Shown: piece after piece, positions 34,600 to 45,659 of the stretch
Layout: every line of letters starts with the position of its first letter
Position numbering within the stretch: the stretch's first letter is position 1
Notes under the pieces: generated by a model
Seen by the model: the letters and a program-made list of their open reading frames with translations, nothing else
Database searches by the model: none
Told to the model about the DNA's origin: nothing
Position numbers and translations under genes: made by a program
DNA from: Talpa occidentalis
Taxonomy: Eukaryota; Chordata; Mammalia; Eulipotyphla; Talpidae
Reading direction: 5' to 3'
NCBI RefSeq assembly: GCF_014898055.3
Contig: NW_023601104.1
Location: 38,628,210-38,692,209 of the forward strand
Length of the DNA stretch: 64,000 nt

Positions 34600-35486
34600 T
34601 TTCTTAGTATATATACCTCACCTGTTTTTAATTAAATGTTGGAAATTCTCACTGTTCTTTGTGGCCTATATATTTACCATCAAGGAAAATGAGACCATTT
34701 GTGCTGTGAGGTTGGACCAATGTCTCCATACCCCAATGTATACCTTCCTAGGGAAATTTGCTTGAAATCTGGTACATTACCTCTGGTGTGCCCAATAAGC
34801 TAGTCAGTTTCCTCACAGAGACAAAAAACATTTCTTTGGTTGGCTGTTTCCTCCAATTCTATTTTTCCCTTCCTTTGGTACAACTGCAGCATATTTTCTC
34901 TGCATCATGGCTTATGTTCAATACCTTGCTCTCTGCTGCTGGGTGACAGTTGGCAGCAGACCCAACTGTTGTGACCTAAGTATTATACTATATCATACTA
35001 TCTTTTTGTTGGGTTTTTGGGTTTCTCAGCTACTCTGTCTCCATTATGCAGTTCTCAATTGCCTTTCTGTGGGCCCCACACCATTGGTCACAGTGTATGT
35101 GAGATGGACCCACTGATGGCTAGCTCTTTTGCTCCAGCTCCTGTTACTAAAGCTGTCTTCTATATGTTGTGCTCCATCACTATCATTTTCACTCTTCTGT
35201 ACATCCTTGGCTCCCATACCCTTTTAGTGATAGCTGTGTTAAAATTCCTTTCTGCAGCTGGCCAGAAGAAGGCCTTTCTACTGGTGGATCACATCTGACA
35301 GTGGTATGTTTATTCTTTGGGGCCCTTTTGGCAGTGTATGTGACCCCCACAGCTGAAAATTCAGCTGAAATTCAAAAAATCATGACTTTGCTATATTCCA
35401 TGGTGACCCTTTTAAATTCCTTGATTTATAGCTTACAAAATGAGGAGTTGAAGGCTGCACTGAAGAAAGTCTTGAGGACAGAATGA
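34600..35486 (+). pseudogene. OR11H-type olfactory receptor pseudogene
   Basis: OR motifs appear in order but in different frames: ICAVRLDQCLHTPMY near 34697-34742, LEIWYITSGVPNKL near 34760, GCFLQFYF near 34843, FCGPHTIGH near 35060, LYILGSHTL near 35197, SHLTVVCLFFG near 35289 and SLIYSL near 35422. At least four frame shifts or stops separate them. The first is a TGA at about 34763-34765. The DRY region is also degraded to VQY. The N-terminal start and first glycosylation site are not recognisable. Wording is nearest to OR11H4/OR11H7. It probably represents a dead member of the same tandem array, inactive for some time. Confidence 0.92.
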
Positions 35487-36054
35487 GTATAAACTATTGA
35501 TAACATACAAAACATCAAGCAAACACTATCCAGATATAAAAAATTAATTGCAAGATAATTTGCTTTATTGTTGCTAATTCTCCAATGTATACTTTAAAGA
35601 AGGAATTTCTAAGTCTACTTCTGGCAGAAGTAGACTTCAGTGATTCACATTACATTATATTCCAAATGTAATAACTATATTTTCAGCTGATAGAGAGTTG
35701 AAGGCATTATATCTGTGCTATTTCATGCTGGTTTAGGTTTGCTTATTGGGAGTTGGAGGAGAATGTAGAAGAAGAGCAATAATCCCTGGTGAATCATCAA
35801 AAGATTTGATGGTGTATTCAAAGCATTTCTTAAGACCAACTTTTAAAGACTGAATTTCTTAAAGATTTTAAATGTCTTAAAGGTTGAATAAAGAATCTAA
35901 TTTAAATGCCTAATGAATAAATACCTAAAGTGTTTCTTAATAGCATTCTTATTCTTTTGGCTCTTCATCACCTTCCAAATTGGGGACAAACTGAAATTTT
36001 CATGCTTATATAAGTGATATGTTTTAATATCAGATAAAGTAATGGTAATTCTTT

Positions 36055-36560
36055 CACTGGACAAAGATTTACTGAAGATCTACTATGTTTGCCACACTAA
36101 GGATATACAAAACAGTCAAAACCACTATCTGCATGGACTTATCTTTCTGCTAGGGAGCAATTAAAAAAAAAGGTAAAAATATGGCATGTCACAGAGTAAT
36201 AAGCAGTATGGGGCAAGAGGAGGGAAAACAAGAAGGAGATGAAAGTTTAAATTGGATGCTCAGGAAAGGGCACATTGAGAAGGCAATATTTAAGCAAGTG
36301 CTTATAAAAGTTGAAGGAGCCACACAGACAGCTGAGGGAAGAGCACTCCAGGGAGAGGGGAGCAAGTTCTCTTCAAGAGCCCAAGGCAGGATTGTGTTCC
36401 AGTTAACAATATGGAGACTGATTTAGCTGGAGTAGAGAGATTAGTGGAAGGGTATTAAAGAAGAAGGCAGAGTGGACAGAGGGCAACCTGTACAAGACCT
36501 TGTAAACCACAAGAACTTTTAATTCTGAAGGGTTTTCAGCAGAGGGGTAGTCCTTTTCAC
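36055..36560 (+). repeat. L2 element, long fragment
   Basis: Consecutive L2 landmarks: actgaagatctactatgtttg near 36072, tgcatggacttatctttctgc, then ggaagagcactccaggg near 36339 and gaccttgtaaaccacaag near 36497. About 500 bp, ancient, no coding capacity. Confidence 0.8.
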
Positions 36561-36834
36561 ATTATAAAAATGTCATCTCTGTGTTTGTTTTGTTGACTAT
36601 AGACTAGAGAGAGAGGGACTTTCAACTCTATTTCTACAAATAAAAAGAACAAACAAAACTAAACCAAAAGAAACCCTTCATCTAACTGCAGAACTAAGGC
36701 TACCAGAAAGAGAGAGGGCAGGGGGGAGCAAAAGAGAGACCGGGTGCAATGAAATGTGGTAAAGCATTACTGGGGCTTTGATGGTGGGCATGGAATAATA
36801 ACATTTGCAGAGATGAGAACCTACAACCCCAAAA

Positions 36835-36892
36835 CATATACAGTGTTGTACACGAATGTTACTCAATAAACATAATTAAAAATAAGTAAATA
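36835..36892 (+). repeat. Short dispersed repeat tail, unnamed
   Basis: acagtgttgtacacgaatg, then actcaataaac and an A-rich end. It matches the stretch at 12170-12235 and likewise lies just upstream of a SINE. Confidence 0.5.
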
Positions 36893-36931
36893 AAACTCTT
36901 GTTTCTAGTTGTCAAATAAAAATTTTCTTTC

Positions 36932-37199
36932 GGGCCTCCCCTGGTGGCACAGGCACTTGAGCGCCGCACTGTGAAGCTGTCCACAACCTCTGCAGCACCG
37001 GTTCGATTCTAACCGGCCGGCGAGGGTCCCACATGGCGTGGCAGACCTCTCCTATCTCGCCCACTGCTCCCCTCAGCAGTGTATTTTAGTCAGTCTGCCT
37101 GTTCTGCTCCCCACTCTGTCTCTGGTGAATCCTCTCACCCTCCCGTGCCTGTGCCTGTGTCCCATTTCTTGTATAATAAATAAATAAATCTTTAAAAAT
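36932..37199 (+). mobile_element. tRNA-derived SINE (Rhin-1-like) with target duplication
   Basis: Full element from gggcctcccctggtggc, with well-kept tRNA-like boxes (ggttcgattc near 37000), to an aaataaataaat tail. The direct repeat taaaaattttctttc flanks it at about 36917-36931 and 37202-37216. Confidence 0.93.
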
Positions 37200-37261
37200 A
37201 ATAAAAATTTTCTTTCTCTTTCTTCTTTTATATTTGAAAACCTTTTTTTTAACATTAGCAA

Positions 37262-37330
37262 TTAATTTTTTTATTTAGTTTTTACATCATTGTTCATTTT
37301 TAAACAATATTTGTTCCCTCCCCTCAGGTG
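37262..37330 (-). mobile_element. L1 3' UTR fragment
   Basis: The text tttttacatcattgttcattt with accompanying ccctcccctcagg matches the 3' UTR of the L1s at 6495 and 18113. Confidence 0.65.
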
Positions 37331-38034
37331 TCTGTAACCTATCCTTGAGGACATATATTTGGTGACAGGAAAAAGTTAGGGAGATTCTTGTCCAGAAGGA
37401 ATGGAAAGTCCTCCTAGACCACAAGAAAAGAAATTCTGACATTGGAATGATATTTTCATGACCATCTTAAGAGATAATAAACAGCTAGGAAACCACTTCT
37501 GAGGCTCTTGAACCACACTTGATTATATTATGATAATATTTACATATCTATTATTTTACATATCTATTATTTCATGTAATTTTCATAGCAGCCCTAAAAG
37601 GGTACATAATGAAAGTTAGTGTGTATTTAATGTACAAAAAAATGAGTTCACAATGCTCTTATAGATAAAAAGTGAAAACATTTAGACTAGCATCTAGATT
37701 TCCTGTCTCCTGGTTTTCTATTACCCTACTTCCTCCTCTTTAGGTTTAACTTTGACCCCACCTGGTGTCCTTTTTTCATCCCAGGTTACCCCCGTTCATC
37801 TGATGCTTGAATAACCTTTCCACATTTCCTGGACTAACCCAGGTATCTTTCAAAAATCTCTCCAGATATAAAACTTATCTCGTTTTTCTACATACAACAC
37901 CATACACAATATCACTTATAATCCAGCTTCAGGTACCAATTATTCTACAAATATCATTCTTAACCCTCTCTTCAAACCATGTACAATGAATTCCTCATCC
38001 TGAAACTGCTTGACACTGAGAAGTTGGGTTATTT
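37331..38034. other. Intergenic, no gene seen
   Basis: Unique-looking DNA with a weak MIR-like patch near 37570-37640. Confidence 0.45.
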
Positions 38035-38205
38035 TTTTAAATTTATATGTGTATATTTTACATCATTGTTCATTTTTGTACAATGTATGCTTGTCTGCTT
38101 TCTCCTCTCAGGTGTAGTCCCCATAAAATTCCCACCACCAATTCACCCATGAACCATCACTGTAGTCCCTTGTGCTCCTCTCTCCCATTTTGATTCCAAG
38201 GAGCT
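38035..38205 (-). mobile_element. L1 3' UTR fragment
   Basis: Same family as 37262, with ttttacatcattgttcattt, cacccatgaaccatcactg and the C-rich block. Highly 5'-truncated. Confidence 0.7.
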
Positions 38206-38257
38206 GTTTTAAACACACCCATTTTTAACTCAGACTCAAATGTTTTATCACCTACAT

Positions 38258-38411
38258 AGGAGTTTTCAAACTTCGGCAGGCATCAAAACACATGGAAAGA
38301 TCGTTAAAACATTGCTGGGCCCCACACCCAGAGTTTCTGACTCACTAGGTCAGGATGAGGACTGAGAACATGGATTTTCCTAAGTTTCGAGTGATGTTAA
38401 TGATGATGGTA
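38258..38411 (-). mobile_element. MER5-like hAT-Charlie DNA transposon
   Basis: The central gctgggccccacacccagag and ctgactcactaggtcagg are the reverse complement of the MER5A core as I remember it, with a ttttcaaacttcgg-type left end. Non-autonomous and ancient. Confidence 0.75.
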
Positions 38412-38686
38412 CAAGGATTACTGCTCTGTCTTCACACAGCCTCACTCCTAAATCCACTGGTGTTCTCTACTGTGGTCGAATTCATGTCTCAGGTTGTCTG
38501 CCTCATCTTGTTTGTACTCTTCCCCTGATAATCAATGAAACAATTCATGCTTATCCCCTCTGTGTCATTTACAGCACTAAACTGTCATTTTTGCTAATAT
38601 GCATCTGTCAGTCAAAAACACCACAAATCCACTTTTACAGAAGACTACATTTTTTCCAAATAAATGTGCTTAAGCTACCTTTAAAA

Positions 38687-38952
38687 AAATTTTTTTTTAA
38701 AGATTTATGTATTTATACCCAGTGTACAGGCCAGATACGCAGGAGGGTGAGAGGATTCACCAGACACAGAGCGGGGAACAGAACAGGCAGACTGACGAAA
38801 TACACTGCTGAGGGGAGCAGCAGGCTAGACAAGAGAGGTCTGCTGCGCCATGTGGGACCCTCACCGGCCGGCCGGAATCGAACCGGCGCTGCAGAGGCTG
38901 CGGACAGCTTCACAGCACTGCGCTCAACCGCCTGCGCCACAAGGGGAGGCCC
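38687..38952 (-). mobile_element. tRNA-derived SINE (Rhin-1-like) with target duplication
   Basis: Reverse-complement copy with a clean tRNA-like end (gccacaaggggaggccc). The direct repeat ctacctttaaaa occurs at about 38675 and again at about 38952. Confidence 0.92.
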
Positions 38953-38964
38953 TACCTTTAAAAT

Positions 38965-40829
38965 TTTTAAAGTAGATTCCTTATATTATGCTGAACATAA
39001 AATTAAGTAAACTTTGTATGGACAACGAATGTTCTTAATGTAAGTGCTTACAGGTTAGGCACCAGGAATGAAACAGGCCTATTTTCAAGAGAATGTCACA
39101 CACACACAATGTACATCCACACATATTCTTTCTCTCTTTTCCCATTAACCTGTCCCACTAGCCCCTGCCCCAGGTGGTCCCTTAGAGGAATTATAGCTCC
39201 ATAAATAGGAAAGTTTTCTTGGCCTCTCTTGGCTATTTACCCAAACCATTGTGTCTCACTAGTCAAACCACTGGGGGAAAGGTAAACAAATACAGCTAGA
39301 ATTCCATGCATGCACAGAAGCCTACCTGCCTGCCAGAGAGCACACTGGGGAATACTGTAGCTCCTATTCAGGAGAGACCTGCAAGTTCATAATAATCACC
39401 GACGTGAAAAGTACATTTTATTTAGGTCAGAACTGAAAGAAGCAAGTCTTGGAGCTACAAATACCACTTTCCTTTCATGAATGAGATTTCAGGTTGTGTA
39501 ATGAGGACAGTCTTATGGCTAAAGATTCTCTCACATCTTCCTCTTGGAGCCAGAGCCACCACCAGGTATGTCAGGAAGGGCACCTGCACCTGTGCCTCAC
39601 CGTTCCTGTGCACCCACTGCTGTCAGATTCTAAGAATGTAAATCCATTAACTTTTTGTTCCATTGGTCTTTGGAGGAATAATGTGTTAGGCCCTGCACTT
39701 CTCTTTCCCCAGCACCTCCAGGAGTGCTCAGTGATCTATTTATATCAAGAACTCTGGCATCTTACAGTTCCCACTATACTTGGGAAAAATGGTACTCAAA
39801 TGTCTTGCATATGAAAGCGCCATTCAATTTCCTTCTATTAGAATGGTTCCTGAGTCTTGAACCACTTTTTTCTAATTTTGTTCAATGAGGTTTTGATTGA
39901 CAGATGTCCTTCAGCAAGAAATGAAAGCAAGCTGTACTTATATTTTGAGAGTTGCTGGCAGGTGGTAAATAAAAACTTACAAAGAAATAGATCAACAGAC
40001 TCTCTTGTCCTTTGGTTTTATCTATAACTTTAAATTATAAATCTTTAAATGAGAAAGAATCCCTATACTTTTCATATTAAAAATAATGTATTTCTCTGGA
40101 CAAGCAGCTTGAATCCCAAGGAAGCAATTGTTGCTACAGAGGAGGAACTGTGCATACAGAATGGATTGCACAGGTTCTTCGTTTCTCCCTTTTTCTCTAA
40201 TTGCTCATTGTTCTATCACTTGAGGTGACTAGAAAAGTGAAAGAGGTGGCTTTAAATTTATCACTCAAACTAGCAGAATATATACTATGGAGGCAGAAGC
40301 AGTAGAAATGGCTCCAGTAGATTTCAAATTGGCTGTGAAGTTCAAATTATGTGTGAAGTTCTCTGATCCTGTATTCGATAGAAAATTAAAATGTAATTGC
40401 AACACCAATGTCAAAAGGTCTTAGACATTATCAAGCCAAATGGCCAAATAGGAGTCAAGACTTATGACTTCCCTGGTTCCAGGTCAAGAACCACAAATTG
40501 GACTGTTTTTCTCTTCTTTGCGCTAAGAATTTCCTGCCATGTGTAGTTAAGCCAATTCATGTCTCATGTCTCTGCTTACTGTCTTGAAAAGTCACAAATA
40601 TCTCATTTGTATCAAAGTTTTCTATCATACCACTTACCTCACTACATAGATAATAAGTAAGATTTACCTAAGTTATTCCTAAGAGGAATAGTTTTCTTTT
40701 TTTAGACCCAAAGCATATAGTGGTCATGCTATGAAAGAGTTCAAGGACACCCCACTCACACAGAGACATGAAGTACCAATGTAGGTGGCATTCTTGAATG
40801 CTATTATAAATCGTAAGTTCCAATTTTAT
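38965..40829. other. Intergenic, no gene seen
   Basis: About 1.9 kb without a recognisable gene or named repeat. The open frame at 39494-39814 has no family resemblance. Confidence 0.5.
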
Positions 40830-40925
40830 TTTTCAGCTCACCACATACCTTACAACTTAGTACACTGCTAGGAATATAATAAACAGCAAATAAACATTTG
40901 TTAAATGTCTAAATGAATAAATAAA
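40830..40925 (+). repeat. L2 3'-end fragment
   Basis: The sequence acactgctaggaatataataa, followed by aaataaacatttgttaaatg, matches the L2 terminus. Confidence 0.55.
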
Positions 40926-41034
40926 TGGACAAAGTGCTATAATGTAAATTCAGTGTTCAGGGGTTTTGCTTTGTTTTGACAGCCCAAGAAACATATTTCA
41001 CAGCCAAAAGTGACAGCATGTGGTCTTGCAAATG

Positions 41035-41064
41035 TGGGTCTGCTACTCCTAGGCAGAATTAAAA

Positions 41065-41103
<39 letters not shown>

Positions 41104-41151
41104 AGGTGACAAAATGGTGGCCAAATAGGCTGCCTAGGAGTAGCAGACCCA
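41035..41151. repeat. Perfect inverted repeat around an (AAAT)n microsatellite
   Basis: Arms of 22 bp at 41035-41056 and 41130-41151 are exact reverse complements (tgggtctgctactcc... and its mirror ...ggagtagcagaccca). The 73-bp loop holds about ten AAAT units (41062-41104). It could extrude as a hairpin or cruciform. Confidence 0.97.
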
Positions 41152-41304
41152 TAGGTAAAAATAAGTACAGTTAAGAGAAGTCTACTGGGAATTACATCCT
41201 CAGGAATTTTGATACATATGGTCACTATAATTATAGCACATTGAATTAAATCACATGAACAAAATTTGGATTTTCATAAAAGTCATGATTTTAACAATAT
41301 TTTT

Positions 41305-42352
41305 TTTTTTTCATTAATTTATTTTTATTTATTTTTTTTTTTTTAATTTTTTTTTTATTCTTTTTTTTTTTTTTTAAATATTAAATTTTATTTTTATATT
41401 CCCCCATACAATTGCAAACGCCCCATTCTGACCCCAATCCTTCCCCTCCCGCCCCCCCACCCCCAAAAAGTGTCTCTGATTCATAGTTTTTTTGTTGATT
41501 TTGATTTTCACTTTCTTATATTCATTTTCCTGGTCCCTTATTTAAGTTTTCTAGATTCCTGCTATGAGTGAGACCATCCGGTATTTTTCTTTTTCTTTTT
41601 GGCTTATTTCGCTGAGCATGATCCCTTCCAGTGCCATCCATGTTGCTGCAAATTGCATGTGTTTATCTTTTTTGAATGCTGAGTAATATTCCATGGTATA
41701 TATGTACCACATCTTCTTGATCCAGTCATCTATTTTTGGGCATTTGGGTTGTTTCCAAAGCTTAGCTATTGTAAACAGTGCTGCTATAAACATAGGAGTG
41801 CAGGTGCTCTTTGGAATTGATGTTTCTGTGTCCTTTGGGTAAATACCTAGGAGTGGAATTGCTGGATCATATGGAAGCTCTATGTTTAGTAGGTCCAGAA
41901 ATCTCCACACAGCTCTCCATAGTGGTTGGACCAGTTTGCACTCCCACCAACAGTGCACAAGAGTTCCTTTTTCTCCACATCCTCGCCAACATTTGTTGTT
42001 GCTAGTTTTTTTAATATGTGCCATTCTCACTGGTGTGAGATGGTATCTCATGGTAGTTTTGATTTGCATTTCCCTGATTGCAAGTGATGTTGAACATTTT
42101 TTCATATGTCTGTTGGCCATTTGCATTTCCTCTTCAGAGAAGTTTCTTTTTAGCTCTTCTGCCCATTTTTTGACTGGATTATTTTCTTTGTTGTTGCTGA
42201 GTCTCATCAGCTCTTTGCAGATTTTTGTGATCAGTCCTTTATCATTAGTGTTGGGTGCAAAAATGTTCTCCCAGTTGGTGGGGTTTCTCTTTGTTTTTGT
42301 TATTGTCTCTTTTGCTGTGCAGAAGCTCTTTAATTTGATGTAGTCCCAGCTG
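41305..42352 (-). mobile_element. Young 5'-truncated L1 with target duplication
   Basis: Minus-strand L1 covering the 3' third of ORF2, the 3' UTR and an unusually long composite T-rich tail (41305-41385). The 18-bp direct repeat gattttaacaatattttt flanks it exactly at 41287-41304 and 42353-42370. The ORF2 C-terminus is still open (about 270 codons to the normal stop at 41551), which fits a recent insertion of the same subfamily as the two full-length L1s. Confidence 0.95.
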
Positions 42353-42370
42353 GATTTTAACAATATTTTT

Positions 42371-43374
42371 ATCATTTAAAAAATATTATTAATACAAGTA
42401 CCCAAAATTATCTTGGCAATAAAATAATGATCCTCGGGTTTATTCCAGGTTTGATCAAGTACTGAGAAGCAGGTCTCTTGTTTTCTGCAGAGTGTATAAA
42501 TGGCATAAAAATGGAATATTGTGAGTATATTAACAGTTACATTAATAAGTAATATGGTTAATTATCTTATTTTTGTAGTTGAATATATTCCTAGATTTAA
42601 AATAGTGATGTGGTTTACCCAGCCAACTACACTCAACTTTAGCCAGGAAATCTTAAGACATATAAATAAGCTTGAATCAACAGTTTCAGAAGGGTTATTA
42701 GCAAAATATCCAAGTTTATATCCTAACTCTTGATTAAGCCAACATAAGAAAGTGCTTTCTGAGCTCAGCACATCCTACCACAACCCCTCTATTTATTTTT
42801 TAATTTAGTTAAAAGAAAGAAGATGAATGGACAAGTTGTAGTGTTTAGGACCTAGTTCCTAGCGAAAATGAAAGCATACAGTTTTGTATAACAGAGAAAT
42901 AACCAGGAGCAAGTTACCTCAAGAGCCCTTCTATGATGTAAAACAGTGCAGCTTGAGGCAACACAAGCCAGGGGAAGCAATAACCTCCAGGGACAAAAAA
43001 GCTACCACCAGTTATTTAAGATGCACCCCTCCCCACCATCACCACAATGAAAGAGGAATTGGGCTTGTTTTGTGTAACTTCAACAAAGTGGGGTCCCAGG
43101 ATCAACAGGTAGAATACAGAAGAGAGATTTTGCCCAACCTAAAGAAGAGATTTGAGAAAACAAGTGCTCCTCAAAAGCATTTGGGGTGAATAGTTCAGCA
43201 AATCAAATGCCACCTGGCAGAATGTGATTGATATAGAATGAGCTAAATAGATGGTTTTCAAACTATTTACAGAATCCTGAGGGTTCTGAAGCACCTCCCA
43301 AAAAGCTGCAAAAGCAAGAGGGTTCATGATTCCCACCCCATAAATCCATTCCTTTTACTTTTTTGTGGGACTTC
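42371..43374. other. Intergenic, no gene seen
   Basis: No family resemblance in any frame and no repeat I can name. Confidence 0.45.
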
Positions 43375-44276
43375 TGTCGGGGGCCAGCCTCTGGCAAAAT
43401 GTCGTATCAGGGGTTCCTGAAAGGATGAGACAGCATAGGCGAAAACGAAAGGACTTAAGGGAAGGGGATGAGGTAGAATGAGGAGACACCGACACTTGGT
43501 GAGGTGTTAGTATCTTCCGCCAAGAGGCTCAGCAGGTTTTTTATTTATACATTTTTCGCAAGCAGTGAGATTACATTATCATGTGCATAGAAACAAAGCA
43601 GAAACAATTTTGTTCACTACGTGCTCTCAGTAAGAAGGCAACCTTCAAGGTTAATAAAAAACTAAGTCTTACACTAAAACTCATTGTTTCAGCTAAACAA
43701 TAACCTAAGACAGTAGATAGTCGCCAGTACATTCCTATCAGCTAAAGCCTAAGCAAGAAAAGACTTCTCTTATTTGCATGGCCTTCAGCTGGGGACCAGC
43801 TGCTACTTGGCTATTAGAACTTTTTCTACCTAGAAACTCCTTAACTCAAATAGCTTCATTTAAAAACTTTCCCAAGAAACTTCAAGGGAAGGCAAAAGAA
43901 GGACCTACTATAATTATTGTACTGTAATGTTTGTCAGGCATGTTTAATTAATTGTCTTCCATCGTCAAGTGGGCAAAATTGTTTAATAATTAGTTTCTAA
44001 AAGATAATTTTCCATGCCGTTTATTTGTAGTGTACTGATGCATATAACATAGTGTCTAATGTACTTTTTTGGGAAATTTTTTTCTTTTTATGACCAAGAA
44101 CAAAAAGTGAAGGGATGTTAAATCTTCAGCCCCACAGTGTGAGGCACAAGGAATCTTCGGCCCCACGGTGTGAGGCCCTTTAGCTTCGGCCCCACAGTGT
44201 GAGGCCCTTTGAGCTTCGCTGCTTGCCAGTGTCTTATCTGGCTGGGGCAACAGGGCCTCCTGCAGAAGACTTCCAC
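43375..44276 (-). mobile_element. Probable solo LTR or LTR-like repeat
   Basis: On the minus strand the left edge reads as an LTR 3' end, ...ggcccccgaca. A TATA-like ataaataaa lies about 170 bp upstream of it (near 43545), followed by C/T-rich text compatible with R-U5. The other terminus is unclear. I place it near 44263-44276, and no convincing target-site duplication was found. Contains a 30-bp tandem repeat listed separately. No viral genes are present. Confidence 0.4.
44124..44213. repeat. About 30-bp tandem repeat, three units
   Basis: Units start at cttcagcccc (44124), cttcggcccc (44155) and cttcggcccc (44184), each followed by a cagtgtgaggc-like core. Spacing is 31, 29 and 30 bp. GC-rich compared with its surroundings. 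Confidence 0.92.
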
Positions 44277-44698
44277 ATACAGAACTTGGATAAGAAGGCA
44301 ATTTAACAGCTCTCTTGCTTCAGATTTATACTCAAATCTGTTTCAAAGTTAGAGGATGCATTCAGTTTATACTTGCCTGTAGGATACCTAAGGGGCAATT
44401 ATTTTAATATGAAACACTAAACATTACTGAGACTCAGGGTTATAGGAATATTTGAAATGAAGTGGGGCTGGATCCAAACCAATCTCCAAATGGGCCAGCA
44501 TGTGTAGGAGTTACTGACTTTGCACATTTAAGTAAACCCCTCAGAGCTCTCTGTAAAAGAGAAGAATAAAACACATCTCCATAGCTATAAGGGTCATTAA
44601 AGATCAAATGCGATAATGTATTTAAAAAGACTGTAAATTTTCCAACAATTTGTTAGCAAAGCCTACAAATATGCATTATTATTCATTCATTCATTGGT

Positions 44699-44718
44699 TA
44701 CTTCCATTTTTCTAACAG
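44699..44718 (+). promoter_or_regulatory. Putative splice acceptor of the OR coding exon
   Basis: The sequence ttacttccatttttctaacag ends at 44718. The leader to the first in-frame ATG is 23 nt, longer than the 6-11 nt seen in the other genes. Confidence 0.65.
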
Positions 44719-44741
44719 ATTTGAGATCCCAGAACACAACA

Positions 44742-45659
44742 ATGCATTTTGTAACTGAGTTTGTTCTCCTGGGTTTCCCTGGCGAAAGGAAGAACTTCTT
44801 CTTCTCACTAATCCTGATGATCTATCTTCTGACCCTGCTAGGGAATGGGGCTATTGTCTGTGCGGTGAAATGGGACAGGAGGCTTCACACCCCCATGTAC
44901 ATCCTCTTGGGAAACTTTGCCTTCCTAGAGATCTGGTATGTTTCTTCCACTGTCCCAAACATGCTGGTCAACATCCTTTCAGAGACGAAGACCATCTCCT
45001 TCACTGGCTGCTTTCTCCAATTCTATTTCTTTTTTTCACTGGGCACAACAGAGTGTTTCTTCTTATCACTTATGGCTTATGATCGGTACCTTGCCATCTG
45101 TCGCCCACTACATTACCCCTCCATCATGACTGCAAAGTTCTGTGTGATCCTGGTCTGTGTTTGCTGGGTGAGTGGATTTCTCTGCTATCCAGTACCCATA
45201 GTCCTTATCTCCCGACTTCCCTTCTGTGGACCCAACATCATTGACCATATTGTTTGTGACCCAGGCCCATTGTTCGCTCTGGCCTGCATCCGAGCTCCAT
45301 CCACTGAGCTTATGTGTTATACCTTCAACTCAATGATTATCTTCGGGCCCTTCCTCTCCATCTTGGGGTCTTACACTCTGGTACTCAGAGCTGTGTTTCG
45401 TGTTCCCTCTGGTGCTGGTCGAACTAAAGCTTTCTCCACATGTGGGTCCCACCTAGTAGTAGTATCTCTCTTCTATGGAACGCTTATGGTGATGTATGTG
45501 AGCCCATCCTCAGGGAACCCAGCGGGAATGCAGAAGATCGTCACTTTGATATACTCAGCAGTAACTCCACTCTTAAATCCCCTTATCTACAGTCTTAGAA
45601 ACAAAGACATGAAAGATGCCCTAAGGAAAGTCCTGGGATTAAGAATTAACAAAAGCTGA
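44742..45659 (+). CDS. OR11H6: Olfactory receptor 11H6-like
   Basis: A class II odorant receptor of 305 residues from the first available ATG (MHFVTEFVLLGF). Landmarks: GN at 34-35, LHTPMY, TM3 Cys90, MAYDRY at 111-116, KAFSTC at 229-234 and PLIYS at 280-284. The CFLQFYFFFSLGTTECFF-type TM3 and the SGAGRTKAFSTC loop agree with human OR11H6 as I remember it. Two oddities affect the N-terminus. The segment between LLGFP and the TM1 GN is two residues shorter than in the sibling receptors. The family's glycosylation sequon (NTT) is encoded in frame but upstream of the first ATG, and no in-frame ATG exists back to the stop at 44634. Either a spliced 5' exon supplies the start or the receptor lacks an N-glycosylated tail. 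Confidence 0.92.
   Translation: MHFVTEFVLLGFPGERKNFFFSLILMIYLLTLLGNGAIVCAVKWDRRLHTPMYILLGNFAFLEIWYVSSTVPNMLVNILSETKTISFTGCFLQFYFFFSLGTTECFFLSLMAYDRYLAICRPLHYPSIMTAKFCVILVCVCWVSGFLCYPVPIVLISRLPFCGPNIIDHIVCDPGPLFALACIRAPSTELMCYTFNSMIIFGPFLSILGSYTLVLRAVFRVPSGAGRTKAFSTCGSHLVVVSLFYGTLMVMYVSPSSGNPAGMQKIVTLIYSAVTPLLNPLIYSLRNKDMKDALRKVLGLRINKS

Noticed and set aside
41062..41104. CRISPR-like array
   Set aside because: A mammalian tetranucleotide microsatellite, and no spacers exist anywhere in the window.
43375..44276. Full provirus around the LTR-like element
   Set aside because: No gag, pol or env reading is visible on either side, only an LTR-like segment.
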